From Hadarchaeum sp964343275 (lineage in GTDB: Archaea; Hadarchaeota; Hadarchaeia; Hadarchaeales; Hadarchaeaceae): a stretch of 46,952 nt of DNA. A program made the translations under genes and the position numbers. Location of the stretch: assembly GCA_964343275.1 (NCBI GenBank), contig CAYFIY010000009.1, positions 1 to 46,952 on the forward strand, given 5' to 3'. The notes under the pieces were generated by a model. The model was not told the DNA's origin. It searched no databases and saw only the letters and a program-made list of their open reading frames with translations. The stretch's first letter is position 1, and the number at the start of each line of letters is the position of its first letter. This document shows positions 25,584 to 34,634 of the stretch, one piece after another.

Positions 25584-26145
25584 ATGGTCGCGTTTTACCT
25601 GGACATAGAGACGACTTCGAAAAATGCCAACGAAGGGATGATCATAGCAATAGGTATCTATGCTGACCATAAGACTGAAGTTAGTTTTGCTGATTTCATC
25701 TCGGAGGAAAAAAAATGTTCTGGAATGGCTCGAGAAGAAACTAACGGGCTGCGATAAATTGATTACATGGCACGGGAATGGGTTCGACATCCCGTTCATC
25801 ATGAGTCGGGCCATCGTGCAGAAGGTCTATTTCGCGGGATTGGCTGAACTGCCCATGCTCGACCTCTATGAATGGTGCCGAGAAAACCTGATTTTATCTA
25901 GCTACAGCCTCGGGTCGGTTTCTCGATTCCTTGGCGTGAAAATGGGAAAGAGTTTCAAAGAGTTTCGTGGCGGCGATATCCTGACCCTTTTCAAGCTGAT
26001 TGAACGAGGCGATTACGAAGCACGGAAACTTATAGTCGATCACTGCAAGGATGATATCATTGCGCTCAAGCTAGTTCACGACAGGACAAAGTCAATGGTT
26101 GAGCGTTCGGAGGGATCGTTACGGAGGGTCTTGAAAGAAGAATAA
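25584..26145 (+). pseudogene. RNase H-like 3'-5' exonuclease (YprB family) with a single-base frameshift
   Basis: The start is ATG 25584, one base after the YjbQ stop. It encodes VAFYLDIETTSKNANEG with the DxE exonuclease motif. The frame then breaks in a run of eight A (25708-25715); removing one A joins it to the downstream frame, which continues as VLEWLEKKLTGCDKLITWHG, then GFDIPF and HCKDDIIALKLV (the later catalytic Asp motifs), to the stop at 26143-26145. Reconstructed length is about 186 aa, normal for a DnaQ-like YprB/RNase_H_2 domain. Everything else is intact, so an assembly indel, slippage at A8 or a recent mutation are all possible. Confidence 0.75.
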
Positions 26146-26687
26146 GAGTTTGTACTCTATGCGGGTTGTATAAATCTAGAAAAAATCCAGTTCCGGGGGA
26201 AGGATCGTATAAATCAAAAATTGTCTTTGTCGGCGAAGGTCCTGGACGCATGGAAGATCTAAATGGAGTTCCCTTCTGTGGAGCTTCGGGAAAATTACTC
26301 AACGAACTCTTGCAAATTGCTGGACTTCGGCGGGGAGAAGTGTATGTAACTAACATAGTCAAATGTCGTCCTCCCGGAAACCGTGTGCCCTCCGAGGATG
26401 AGATTGAAATATGTACTTCTAATTTTTTAAGAAAACAGATTTCTATTATTAGGCCAAAGTTGGTGGTGACTTTGGGTAGGACTTCCGTTAAGGCGTTGAT
26501 GGGGCGGGAGTTCACCATGGGTCTTGAACACGGAAATAAGTTGATGTGTAACTATGGCGGTGTAAGTTTTGAGTTATTTGTGTCCTACCACCCTGCAGCA
26601 TCGCTCTACGGAGCCAAAGCAAAATCAAATTTGCAAAAAGATTTTGCAAAGCTTGCTAAAATTTTAAAATCATTGAAGTTACCCTAA
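26115..26687 (+). CDS. Family 4 uracil-DNA glycosylase, start codon uncertain
   Basis: Removes uracil from DNA in base-excision repair. Visible features: two Fe-S cysteines in CTLCGLYKSRKNPVPGEG, the catalytic-site VFVGEGPGRMEDLNG, GASGKLLNELL, the third and fourth cysteines in KCRPPGNR and EICTSNF, and SYHPAA near the C-terminus. TTG 26166 is the only standard start but would remove the CxxC cluster ligands. The frame is open back to TGA 26100-26102, with residues LERRIRV before CTLC as in other family members, but no ATG/GTG/TTG. ATC 26115 or ATA 26142 after GGAGGG sites, or a frameshift out of the upstream gene, would explain it. Confidence 0.8.
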   Translation: MVTEGLERRIRVCTLCGLYKSRKNPVPGEGSYKSKIVFVGEGPGRMEDLNGVPFCGASGKLLNELLQIAGLRRGEVYVTNIVKCRPPGNRVPSEDEIEICTSNFLRKQISIIRPKLVVTLGRTSVKALMGREFTMGLEHGNKLMCNYGGVSFELFVSYHPAASLYGAKAKSNLQKDFAKLAKILKSLKLP

Positions 26688-26707
26688 TTTTAGCTGGTTG
26701 ATAGTTT

Positions 26708-27361
26708 TTAAAAAGTTTTCATGTCTAAAAAGTTGGTTTTTCTTCTTTTCAAGATTTCAGCAGGTATACCCCAAAATTTTTTCACCCTCTTAATAATAGA
26801 CAGACAGCTGATTGCGACTACATCGAGGGATTGTAGCTTTATATCAACCCCATCAACAGCTATAGCATCTGCCATCAAATCCGCCCGATTAATTTCCATC
26901 TGACCTCAGTAGTAAGCTCCTCGTTCCATCTAACCTCTTTATCGAAAAATACCGTCATTTTCATAGGCCTCTCTTTTTCCGGTACCTTGAAGAGTGCTGA
27001 AATTGCGCGACGGGTAATCGATCCGGCGCGTTATTTCCCGAATATGACCTTGAGGTCACGCATTTATCCGTCATCGCACAGAACGACCATTTTCCCCAGC
27101 AGGATGCTCTCCATCGTTATCAGGACATTATAACCGTCAACGTTCAACCGCTTTCCAGTTATGGCTCCGGTATCGATGGCATTTCTCCTGTGTCCGGTGA
27201 CCTCATTCCTTAAAGACATATCGAGAAACGAGGTGTCTATCGGTTAGTGGCAGGCGATAGTGGTTGGAAACGAAGTTGACCGCAAAATCGCCAGGGTAGC
27301 CTCGATCGACTAATTAACGGGGATCCCGGATAGCTTTCCAGAGCTTTATCGTTTAGATCAT
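26708..27361 (-). pseudogene. Decayed DUF434-family gene downstream of leuS
   Basis: Joining frames on the minus strand recovers a DUF434-like protein: RGYPGDFAVNFVSNHYRLPL, DRHLVSRYV, then a shifted frame RLNVDGYNVLITMES, LCDDG, MRDLKVIFGK, VPEKERPMKMTVFFD, and in another frame ADAIAVDGVDIK and KRVKKFWGIPAEIL. In-frame stops lie at 27353-27355, 27314-27316, 27064-27066 and 27031-27033; frame shifts fall near 27220 and near 26899. The old ATG (27359-27361) overlaps the leuS stop by ATGA, showing it was once the next gene of that operon. With this many lesions it is a true pseudogene. The family has no established function that I can state. Confidence 0.72.
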
Positions 27362-30252
27362 CGCTCTAGATAAATCGCAGGTCTAAGTGGCACAGCAAGT
27401 ATCGCACGATTTTGGGGGTCGTAACGGGTTTTGTCGTCAGCTTTGAATACATGAATTTGGCTGATACCAAACTCTTCTCGTATGAAGTTCGCTGCATCCT
27501 TTAAAATCCGTAGCTCGTCTACGGAGGCCATGGCGATGGTCTCAAGGTTCTGTTCTGGCATCTTCCTAAGCTCTTGCATTGCTTGATGTAGGTATTTGGC
27601 AAGATCGGCCTTATGTATCTTGAGTCCCAGTTCCTTCTCCACAGTGCGAATTAGTTTACTCAAGTCTACAGGTCCTTCTTTTGTACGTTCCATGGCGATT
27701 TTATATGCTTCCCACTTCCATTCCTGAGCCACGTAAAAGCAGATCCTTTGCGGGTTTCCAGTTTTAATCACGTGGGTTATTTTCCTGATATCATCCAGAA
27801 TATTGACGATATATTTTTCCGTGAATTCCGCATCAGGATCGATTAGTTCATTTTCAATGATTGGCCAAGCCGACGTAGAAATGAATCCATCCTTGCCTGA
27901 CATTTTCCAAAGCTCCTCGCAGAGGTGGGGGGTCAATGGGGCGAGCAATCGGAGCCACACGTCCAGTACTCGCTTTAATATGTGCCCTCTGGCCTTCGGT
28001 TGGCTCTCTCGTTTCAAGTACCAGCGGACGTCCTGGATCATCATAAAAAAAGCATGTTGCGCCGCTTTGCGGGTCTCGAACCCTTCAAGGGCTTGGGTCA
28101 CCTCTTTCACGTGACCATGCAGCCTGCTCAACATCCATCTTTCTGGATGTGTGAAGCTTGGCATCTTCACATCTGGTTGGGAAATTATGTCCTCGGCAAG
28201 CGCGAAGAAACGCTCTAGGTTCCTCTGCATGCCCACCGCTTCACTAGAACGCCAGTCGAAGTCCTGCCAAGGTTCGACCCCAGACATGAGGTAGAGCCTC
28301 ACGGCATCCGCCCCATATTTTTTTACGGCATCGTTTATCGCCACGATGTTCCCTTTCGAGGATGACATCTTCTGTCCCTCAAGTACTGCCATTCCGAAGC
28401 TAACTATCCCTTGCGGACAGAGATTTGGGAACAATAATGAATGATGGAAAATATGAAATGTAAGGTGATTTGGTATTAACTCGTTTGCCGACATTCTGTA
28501 GTCGAGCGGATACCAGTATCTGAATTCTCCACGCATTCGTTCCAGCTTTTCGCGATCGATGTTGGTGTACCCTGATATCGCCGTCGGATTTCCTTCACCG
28601 TAGAAGATGTAGTCGAAGACCTCATCAGATAGGTGATTTGGGTCTGACGTTTTCAGGATGTGAGAAATAGTGTAGTAGGCCATGTAAATCGTGGAATCGC
28701 TCAAGGATTCTATTATCCAGTTTGGATCCCATGGAGTGGGTGTTCCCATCCCAGTCTTTCTAGTACAGGGCCATTCGTGGAGCCAACCTATGACGTGGTT
28801 GAACTGGTCGCGGGTCCCCGGTGGAACTAGGTGCATGCGTGTAAGGCACGCTCGTGCCTTATCCTTCCAATCCTCATCTGCGTAATTTAAAAACCACTGA
28901 TCTTCCACGACCTTCACGACTACAGGGTTACCACATCTACAGATAACGGGTCGGGCTGAGAACTCATACATGATAACAGCTTCTTTCCCAGCGATCATGT
29001 CATTGCGAACAGCTGTTTTAGCTTTAGATACCGGAATTCCTGCATATTTGGGAACCCAAGAGCGCATCTTTCCTTTCGAAAACTCGTTACGATACACCTC
29101 GGCGGTAGCATCTTCCAGTTTGGCATCATTCTGGTGTTTTATTCCCATTCGATTCACTACATCTATCGCTGGAAACTCGCCGAACCCTTCGAGCTCGATC
29201 AAAGAAATCGGAATGAGTTCTGCCACTGCGAGGGGATCTATTCCCAACCGCTCTAATGTTTGCGGATTTCGCTGAAGCTCAAACAGGGCAATATAATCAT
29301 GGGGGGCATGCGAAGGGACCGATCCAACGACACCGGTCGCATTATTGGGGTTCACGAAGCTAGCAGGTAAGATTGGCACCAGTTTGTGAGTCAGAGGTAC
29401 TTCAACCTTTTTTGTAAAGTCCACCCGAATCGGTTTTACCTCGCAGACGTCGAAACCCTGTTGGCGTAGCTTGTCCACAGCTTGTTCGCTGACGATCCAG
29501 TTTTCGTTCCTAACTTTGACGCTGACGTAATTGACCTTTGGGTCCAACCAAAGGTTAGTCACTCCGAATACGGTTTCTGGACGAAGAGTTGCTGCCGGAA
29601 ATATGTGGTCGCCTAATTTGTATTTCAGGAGCGTAAATTCGACGATCTCCACCCCTTCTCCATCAAGCAGGTCGTGATCTGTGACGGGGTTTCCGTCGTT
29701 CGGACACCATTTAACCGGATGTTTTCCCTTCACAATCAGGCCTGAATCCTGGATCTTGTGATACTGCCAGGTGATGAACTTGCTGTAGTGGGAATCGATT
29801 GTGGTGAACTCACGGCGCCAGTCTATTGAGTATCCTAACCATGTCATCCCTTTTTTATAGCTGAGGTCACCATCTCTGGCGAAGTGTTCGGCGAAGTGGC
29901 TTGGGGTTTCGAAACTTGAGAGTTCTTCCTTAGGAACTTTGAAGCGCTCAGTGAGCACTTTCATAAAACTAGGGTCTCGTCTAACGACACGCTTGGCTGC
30001 TCCGACGATGGGCGTACCCGTGAAGTGATAGGCCATCGGGAAGAGCACGTTAAAACCCCTCATGCGTTTATAGCGGGCGATAACATCTGGGATGGTGTAA
30101 GTCCGGCCATGGCCTATGTGCATGGGCCCAGAGACATATGGGTAAGCGACGGTCAAATAGAACTTATGTCTTTCCCCTGGCTCAGCCTCAAAAATTTTTT
30201 CTTTGCGCCAAGATTCCTGCCATTTTTCATCAATTTCCCGCCAGTTCACCAT
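27358..30252 (-). CDS. leuS: Leucyl-tRNA synthetase, archaeal type
   Basis: Charges tRNA-Leu. The 964-residue class I synthetase has its HIGH signature in GPMHIGHGRTY near residue 45, the archaeal/eukaryal-type editing domain (TGVVGSVPSHAPHDYIAL) in the middle, and KMSKS as GQKMSSSKGN near residue 650. The tRNA-binding helical domain follows and the C-terminus resembles archaeal rather than bacterial LeuRS. Length is normal. The stop overlaps the remnant start of a DUF434 pseudogene. About 80 bases separate it from the upstream alaS gene on the same strand. Confidence 0.97.
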   Translation of the reverse strand: MVNWREIDEKWQESWRKEKIFEAEPGERHKFYLTVAYPYVSGPMHIGHGRTYTIPDVIARYKRMRGFNVLFPMAYHFTGTPIVGAAKRVVRRDPSFMKVLTERFKVPKEELSSFETPSHFAEHFARDGDLSYKKGMTWLGYSIDWRREFTTIDSHYSKFITWQYHKIQDSGLIVKGKHPVKWCPNDGNPVTDHDLLDGEGVEIVEFTLLKYKLGDHIFPAATLRPETVFGVTNLWLDPKVNYVSVKVRNENWIVSEQAVDKLRQQGFDVCEVKPIRVDFTKKVEVPLTHKLVPILPASFVNPNNATGVVGSVPSHAPHDYIALFELQRNPQTLERLGIDPLAVAELIPISLIELEGFGEFPAIDVVNRMGIKHQNDAKLEDATAEVYRNEFSKGKMRSWVPKYAGIPVSKAKTAVRNDMIAGKEAVIMYEFSARPVICRCGNPVVVKVVEDQWFLNYADEDWKDKARACLTRMHLVPPGTRDQFNHVIGWLHEWPCTRKTGMGTPTPWDPNWIIESLSDSTIYMAYYTISHILKTSDPNHLSDEVFDYIFYGEGNPTAISGYTNIDREKLERMRGEFRYWYPLDYRMSANELIPNHLTFHIFHHSLLFPNLCPQGIVSFGMAVLEGQKMSSSKGNIVAINDAVKKYGADAVRLYLMSGVEPWQDFDWRSSEAVGMQRNLERFFALAEDIISQPDVKMPSFTHPERWMLSRLHGHVKEVTQALEGFETRKAAQHAFFMMIQDVRWYLKRESQPKARGHILKRVLDVWLRLLAPLTPHLCEELWKMSGKDGFISTSAWPIIENELIDPDAEFTEKYIVNILDDIRKITHVIKTGNPQRICFYVAQEWKWEAYKIAMERTKEGPVDLSKLIRTVEKELGLKIHKADLAKYLHQAMQELRKMPEQNLETIAMASVDELRILKDAANFIREEFGISQIHVFKADDKTRYDPQNRAILAVPLRPAIYLER

Positions 30253-30333
30253 ACTTTCGCCATCTTACAACTTACCAACCAACGATAAAAAATGCATTTG
30301 TAATAGGCGATGACTTACTACTTTGTTTTACCT

Positions 30334-33093
30334 TTATTCGCGAGCTTGCTGCTTACCACAAATTTCTATGGCTCTTTTGAGGGCGGCTACTAATAAATCG
30401 GTCTCCGGCCCACCACCCTGACCCAGATCTGGCTTACCGCCACCTCCACCTCCGATAATGCGGGACGTCTCGGCAGCCATTGCTCCGCAATCAGCACCCG
30501 CTTTCACAGCTTCTTTGCCTGCCATTATGACCAACCTTGCCTTATCATTTCTTGATCCCAAGGCCACAACGAGTTCCTTGTCCTCCTCTGTGAGACGGCT
30601 CCCGATATGTATCAACTCGTTTTGGCTTGCGGATTCAACTTCTTCGGATATAAACCGCACTCTCCCCATCTGCGTGGTTTTTGATTTCAGTCCGGTTAGA
30701 CTCAACTCGGCTAACTTTCGGTTCAGTTTCTCATTCTCCTTTTGACTGGATCTCCAATCATCGAATAGCTGCTGTGTGGCGGCGGCAATCTGATTTGGTG
30801 GTATCTTCAGTATACCTGCCGTCTTTGCCAGCTGTCGTTCTTGTGATTGAACAAACTTCAGAGCTGACACTCCTATCGCGAATTCTACACGCTCGATACC
30901 ATCTTGGATCCGCTCCGTGCTGAGTATTTTAATGAATCCTACCTCACCAGTTCTCTGGTAGTGGGTGCCAGCGCAGGCTTGGGTGTTCCAGCCATCGATG
31001 TCAACCACCCGAACGAGTTTTCCGGGAACAACTCCGCCTTGATACAGATCAAACCCATACTTTTGCTCGGCCTCGTTCCGGTTCATCCACTTAGCTTTGA
31101 CTGGTCTGTCCTCAATCACCACTTCGTTAACCAGTCGTTCGATTTCTGTTAATTCCTTAGGACTGATCTTTTTATGGTGGGAAATATCAAGTCGGCTGCT
31201 TTCGATACCTTTCTGTGCCCCCTGCTGCCAAGCATGTGCACCGAGAACCTGTCCAGCTGCTCCAAGTAGGATGTGAGTTCCAGTGTGGTGCCCCATAAGC
31301 GCACTTCTTCGTTTCCAATTTATCCCACAAGTCACTTTCTCTCCTGGTTTGAATACGTTATTTTTCAGCTTGTGGATTACCCAGTCTCCACTCTTGAAGA
31401 CATTCAAAACCTCAGCTTTCCTTCTATTAGATTTAATGTATCCTGTATCGCTCGGTTGTCCGCCTCCTTCTGGATAAAAGGCTGTCCTGTCTAGAACCAC
31501 GTAGTCGTTGAGGGTCCACAGCACTTTAGCCTTGAACTCTTGAGAATACTGGTCCTCGTAGTAAATTGCTTTTGTGGGAGCTAGACCCTTTAACTTTTCC
31601 TCTGAAACTGGCGCTACCCGTACTGGAACATGTCTGCTCTTACAATGTTTTTTGGCGACCTTGATGTCAAAATCTTCGGGGATATCAACATTTACGCCTG
31701 ATTTGGTTGCGACATCCCTGACGATCTCGGGTCGGAGCCCATGGCTGTCGTATAACTCTATCAGTTTTTTAGTGGGTAGTGGTTCCGCTCGGTCGTGAAG
31801 TTCCGACGCTAACCTCTGCACCAATCTGCTCCCTCTAGAAATTGCATCTCTATATCGCTGTTCTTCAAGCCCAACGACTTCCAGTATATAGTCGGAATTT
31901 TCTTTGAGATTTGGGAACTGGCTATAGAGGGTGTCCAAATTATAACTCATTAGCTCAGCGAGAGGCACCTGAATTTTGATTTTACCCATCATATCCAATG
32001 TCCGCCTAAGCACTAGACGGGCGAGATATCCTTCACGTACATTACTGGGTGTTATTCCGTCCCCGAACATGAACGCGAGACAGCGCTGATGATCCGCTAT
32101 CGCGTAAATGCTTTCGAGCGGAGAAAGAAGCCTTTCCACCTCTTCAACGTTTAAACTCATTCGCTGACTAACTTTTGCCCTTAAGTAATGAAGATCACGT
32201 CCGCTTTCTATGTCAATGATCCCAGCAATCTTTGAGTTCTCTCGCAACAATTCAACCGGTGGCATTTCCACGCTAGCTAGTTTGGATAGATGCTTAATCA
32301 TCGGGGAGAAAATAGCTTCGTAACTTGAAGCGTTCCCTTGGGATAACCATGTAAAACGTTCTATTCCATATCCGGTGTCCACTATTTGGAGCGAAAGGGG
32401 CCTATATTTTCCCCCTTGTCCAGAATAGCGCATGAAGACCAACGTCGCTACTTCCAGACCTCTGACATTGACCTCAAAATCTTCACCGGCGTTTCCGCCG
32501 CCTTCCCAGAAGTCTTGGATGTAGGAAATTTCATCCGGTTTGATTCCTAGTTCTCGCGTTAGAAAATCATGGCAGAGTGCGAGTGTCTTGTCCGTCCAGT
32601 AGATCCGTTTTCGACGTGAGTTGAAAGCATGGTGTCCCCCCATAAAGAAAAGCGTGAAGTGGCGTCCGGAGCGACCGACGTTATCTATATCCTTTAGCCG
32701 GATGCTTGGCTGACTTACCACGAGTGGGTTGGCGGGCGGCGGAACTTGGCCGCTGGTGACCCAAGGCTGAAAATCCGCAATTGAAGCTATGGTCAAAAAT
32801 ATATCGTCCCGCCATCTGGCAACTACGGGGTACCTTTTAATGACTTGATGTCCTTGTTTTTCAAAAAATTTTAAAAAAGCCCTGTTCACTTGATGCAAAG
32901 AGTATTTTCGCCTCGTTGGAGGGTTTCCTATGAAAGTGTACTCGTCGCATGGCGTATCGCCACAGGTGCTTCTGTTCGGATCAAGCGTCCAAAAAATTCT
33001 ACTGCAGTTAGAACAGCGCTTTTGCTCGAAGCCATTGCTCGCGAAAAGATTAACTCGGTATATATCTTTCAAACGCTTCCCCTCGACAACCAA
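30334..33093 (-). CDS. alaS: Alanyl-tRNA synthetase, archaeal type
   Basis: A 919-residue class II synthetase. An N-terminal cysteine-rich segment (CSNCSRIFWTLDP) typical of archaeal AlaRS precedes the catalytic core with SIADFQPWVTSG and GGHHAFNS. The editing domain has GHHTGTHIL and CAGTHYQRTGEVG, the zinc-binding His/Cys set that hydrolyses Ser/Gly-tRNA-Ala. The C-terminal DHHA1 part ends with a glycine run, GGGGGGKPDLGQGGG. Its tRNA substrate, tRNA-Ala(GGC) with the G3-U70 pair, is encoded in the window at 40105-40196. The L12-alaS neighbourhood is found in other archaea. Confidence 0.97.
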   Translation of the reverse strand: MVVEGKRLKDIYRVNLFASNGFEQKRCSNCSRIFWTLDPNRSTCGDTPCDEYTFIGNPPTRRKYSLHQVNRAFLKFFEKQGHQVIKRYPVVARWRDDIFLTIASIADFQPWVTSGQVPPPANPLVVSQPSIRLKDIDNVGRSGRHFTLFFMGGHHAFNSRRKRIYWTDKTLALCHDFLTRELGIKPDEISYIQDFWEGGGNAGEDFEVNVRGLEVATLVFMRYSGQGGKYRPLSLQIVDTGYGIERFTWLSQGNASSYEAIFSPMIKHLSKLASVEMPPVELLRENSKIAGIIDIESGRDLHYLRAKVSQRMSLNVEEVERLLSPLESIYAIADHQRCLAFMFGDGITPSNVREGYLARLVLRRTLDMMGKIKIQVPLAELMSYNLDTLYSQFPNLKENSDYILEVVGLEEQRYRDAISRGSRLVQRLASELHDRAEPLPTKKLIELYDSHGLRPEIVRDVATKSGVNVDIPEDFDIKVAKKHCKSRHVPVRVAPVSEEKLKGLAPTKAIYYEDQYSQEFKAKVLWTLNDYVVLDRTAFYPEGGGQPSDTGYIKSNRRKAEVLNVFKSGDWVIHKLKNNVFKPGEKVTCGINWKRRSALMGHHTGTHILLGAAGQVLGAHAWQQGAQKGIESSRLDISHHKKISPKELTEIERLVNEVVIEDRPVKAKWMNRNEAEQKYGFDLYQGGVVPGKLVRVVDIDGWNTQACAGTHYQRTGEVGFIKILSTERIQDGIERVEFAIGVSALKFVQSQERQLAKTAGILKIPPNQIAAATQQLFDDWRSSQKENEKLNRKLAELSLTGLKSKTTQMGRVRFISEEVESASQNELIHIGSRLTEEDKELVVALGSRNDKARLVIMAGKEAVKAGADCGAMAAETSRIIGGGGGGKPDLGQGGGPETDLLVAALKRAIEICGKQQARE

Positions 33094-33242
33094 ATATCTG
33101 AATGAAAGTTAAAAGTCTTCCCGAAATTGGGCACATGTAATGTACCTAAAAAAAGCCGCGGGGAACTTGTCCCATTTACTAATTAAAATTGCTCGGGAAG
33201 CTAAATGGTCTGTTTAATGACGAGGGAGGATAAATTTCTACA

Positions 33243-33545
33243 TTAGCCGAATAATGCGCCAAGTCCAGCCAAGGCTTCATCGTCTTTCTTCTCCTCGACT
33301 TCCTCTATTTTCTTTTTCTCCTCTGTTTTTGCTGGAGCTGTCGGAGCCGCCGGTGCAGCTACGGATGGGACCGCTGCGCTCTTTATGGACTCCTCAATGT
33401 TCACTCCTTCGAGCGCCGCCACCATTGCCTTTACTCTGGCCTCGTCAACCTGCGATCCCGTGGCAGCGACCACCTTTTTTACATTTTCCTCAGTGATGGG
33501 CTGCTTAGCGCTGTGAAGCAGAAGAACTGCATGTACGTATTCCAT
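33243..33545 (-). CDS. rpl12: Ribosomal protein L12 (archaeal P1-like)
   Basis: A 100-residue acidic stalk protein: N-terminal helical dimerisation domain (MEYVHAVLLLHSAKQPITEE, KVVAATGSQVDEARVKAM), an Ala-rich hinge, a charged KTEEKKKIEEVEEKKDDEA linker and the conserved LAGLGALFG tail that binds translation factors. ATG 33545 is preferred over GTG 33554, with GGTGATC overlapping the latter as the ribosome binding site. It is the last gene of the L11-L1-L10-L12 operon, about 60 bases after L10. Confidence 0.95.
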   Translation of the reverse strand: MEYVHAVLLLHSAKQPITEENVKKVVAATGSQVDEARVKAMVAALEGVNIEESIKSAAVPSVAAPAAPTAPAKTEEKKKIEEVEEKKDDEALAGLGALFG

Positions 33546-33617
33546 CTTGATCACCTTTTCTTTGTGTATACACCAATATAAATTGTTGCTGGTTAGTTAA
33601 GGTTCGCCGGTCCTTGC

Positions 33618-34634
33618 TTATTGCTCTTTGGGCTTTTCCTCCACTGGTTGCTCAACTTTCTCCACTGGTTGCTCAACTTTCTCCGCTGGTTTTTCCTTGG
33701 GTTCGGTTTTCAGCGGCTTTATGCCTAACATATCCTTAAGCTCGGCATCTAAGACATCAGGATTTTTATTGCCGGCGACAGCGGCGAGGCCAATCATTTC
33801 ATCATTTGCGCGGGCTAGTAGAGAGGGCATAATTTGTGCCACAGGAAGAGATGCATCGAGTGCCAAGTTTTGGGCCACAACATTTGCCTTCACGATCATG
33901 ACGCCGATGGTCAGGGTAGTCGGGTAGTTCACATTCAGTGACAAGTTAATTGCACTCGCGCTTGCAAATTGAATATCATCTAATACTTTCTTTTCGTCTA
34001 TCTCAAGTACCGTGCCAATAAAAACCATGCCTGCTTCATAGGCAGCATGAAGTTTAAGTCCTAGTTCCATCGGCATGATACCAAACTTGGCCAGAGCTTC
34101 TGACACTTCTTTTGAGATAGTGTCTCCAATTTTCAGCAGATGGTGATCATCGAGAATCACCACCTTTCCGCCTTGGATACGCGCCTTTATCCCAATACGT
34201 TGAAGCTCAGCGACAACAGGACCTGGGGCGAAGTCGGTTTCGCCGGCAGGAATGAGGATATCTTTCGGTGAAATTGAACCTGGTTTTGCAGGCGCATTGA
34301 TCTTGTTGTCTCGTAGAAACTTACTTAGTTTGAACGGATCCATTTCGGTGAAGATTATTCCCGTTTGCCCTTTCAGGGAAAGCAAAAGTTCTTCGATTTT
34401 TTTATCTTTCAGTTTGGCCGACTCTTTGATAGCAATCGAAACCAAAGTGTTTTTTGAAACAACTATCTCAGCTTTCCCCCTGAGGTTTTGCCGTATCTGC
34501 TGAAACTGAGCGGCTGGAAGATCTGAAATATCAAGCACTCCAACGATAGGGTAGTGTTCGATGAGCTTCATTAGCTCATCAACGACTTCTGACTTCCAGG
34601 GCCGAACATTCTCCGATTTTATTGTAGCTATCAT
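33618..34634 (-). CDS. rpl10: Ribosomal protein L10 (P0)
   Basis: A 338-residue archaeal P0 protein that anchors L12 dimers to the large subunit. The rRNA-binding domain (WKSEVVDELMKLIEHYPIVG, LRGKAEIVVSKNTLV) is followed by the insertion domain (GPVVAELQRIGIKARIQGG), helical L12-binding spine, and a Lys/Glu/Pro-rich tail. The tail holds a perfect 21-base tandem repeat (33640-33681) encoding EKVEQPV twice. It lacks the L12-type LGALFG end. ATG 34634 overlaps the L1 stop by ATGA. Confidence 0.95.
   Translation of the reverse strand: MIATIKSENVRPWKSEVVDELMKLIEHYPIVGVLDISDLPAAQFQQIRQNLRGKAEIVVSKNTLVSIAIKESAKLKDKKIEELLLSLKGQTGIIFTEMDPFKLSKFLRDNKINAPAKPGSISPKDILIPAGETDFAPGPVVAELQRIGIKARIQGGKVVILDDHHLLKIGDTISKEVSEALAKFGIMPMELGLKLHAAYEAGMVFIGTVLEIDEKKVLDDIQFASASAINLSLNVNYPTTLTIGVMIVKANVVAQNLALDASLPVAQIMPSLLARANDEMIGLAAVAGNKNPDVLDAELKDMLGIKPLKTEPKEKPAEKVEQPVEKVEQPVEEKPKEQ
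33640..33681 (-). repeat. Perfect 21-base tandem repeat in the L10 tail
   Basis: Two identical 21-base units (33640-33660 and 33661-33681) encode consecutive EKVEQPV-type heptapeptides at the disordered C-terminus of ribosomal protein L10. A third, degenerate unit follows at 33682 onward. In-frame repeat units allow length variation without disrupting the protein. Confidence 0.8.

Noticed and set aside
26708..26899. A 63-residue minus-strand ORF taken as a small gene.
   Set aside because: It is the C-terminal piece of the broken DUF434 gene, not a separate protein.
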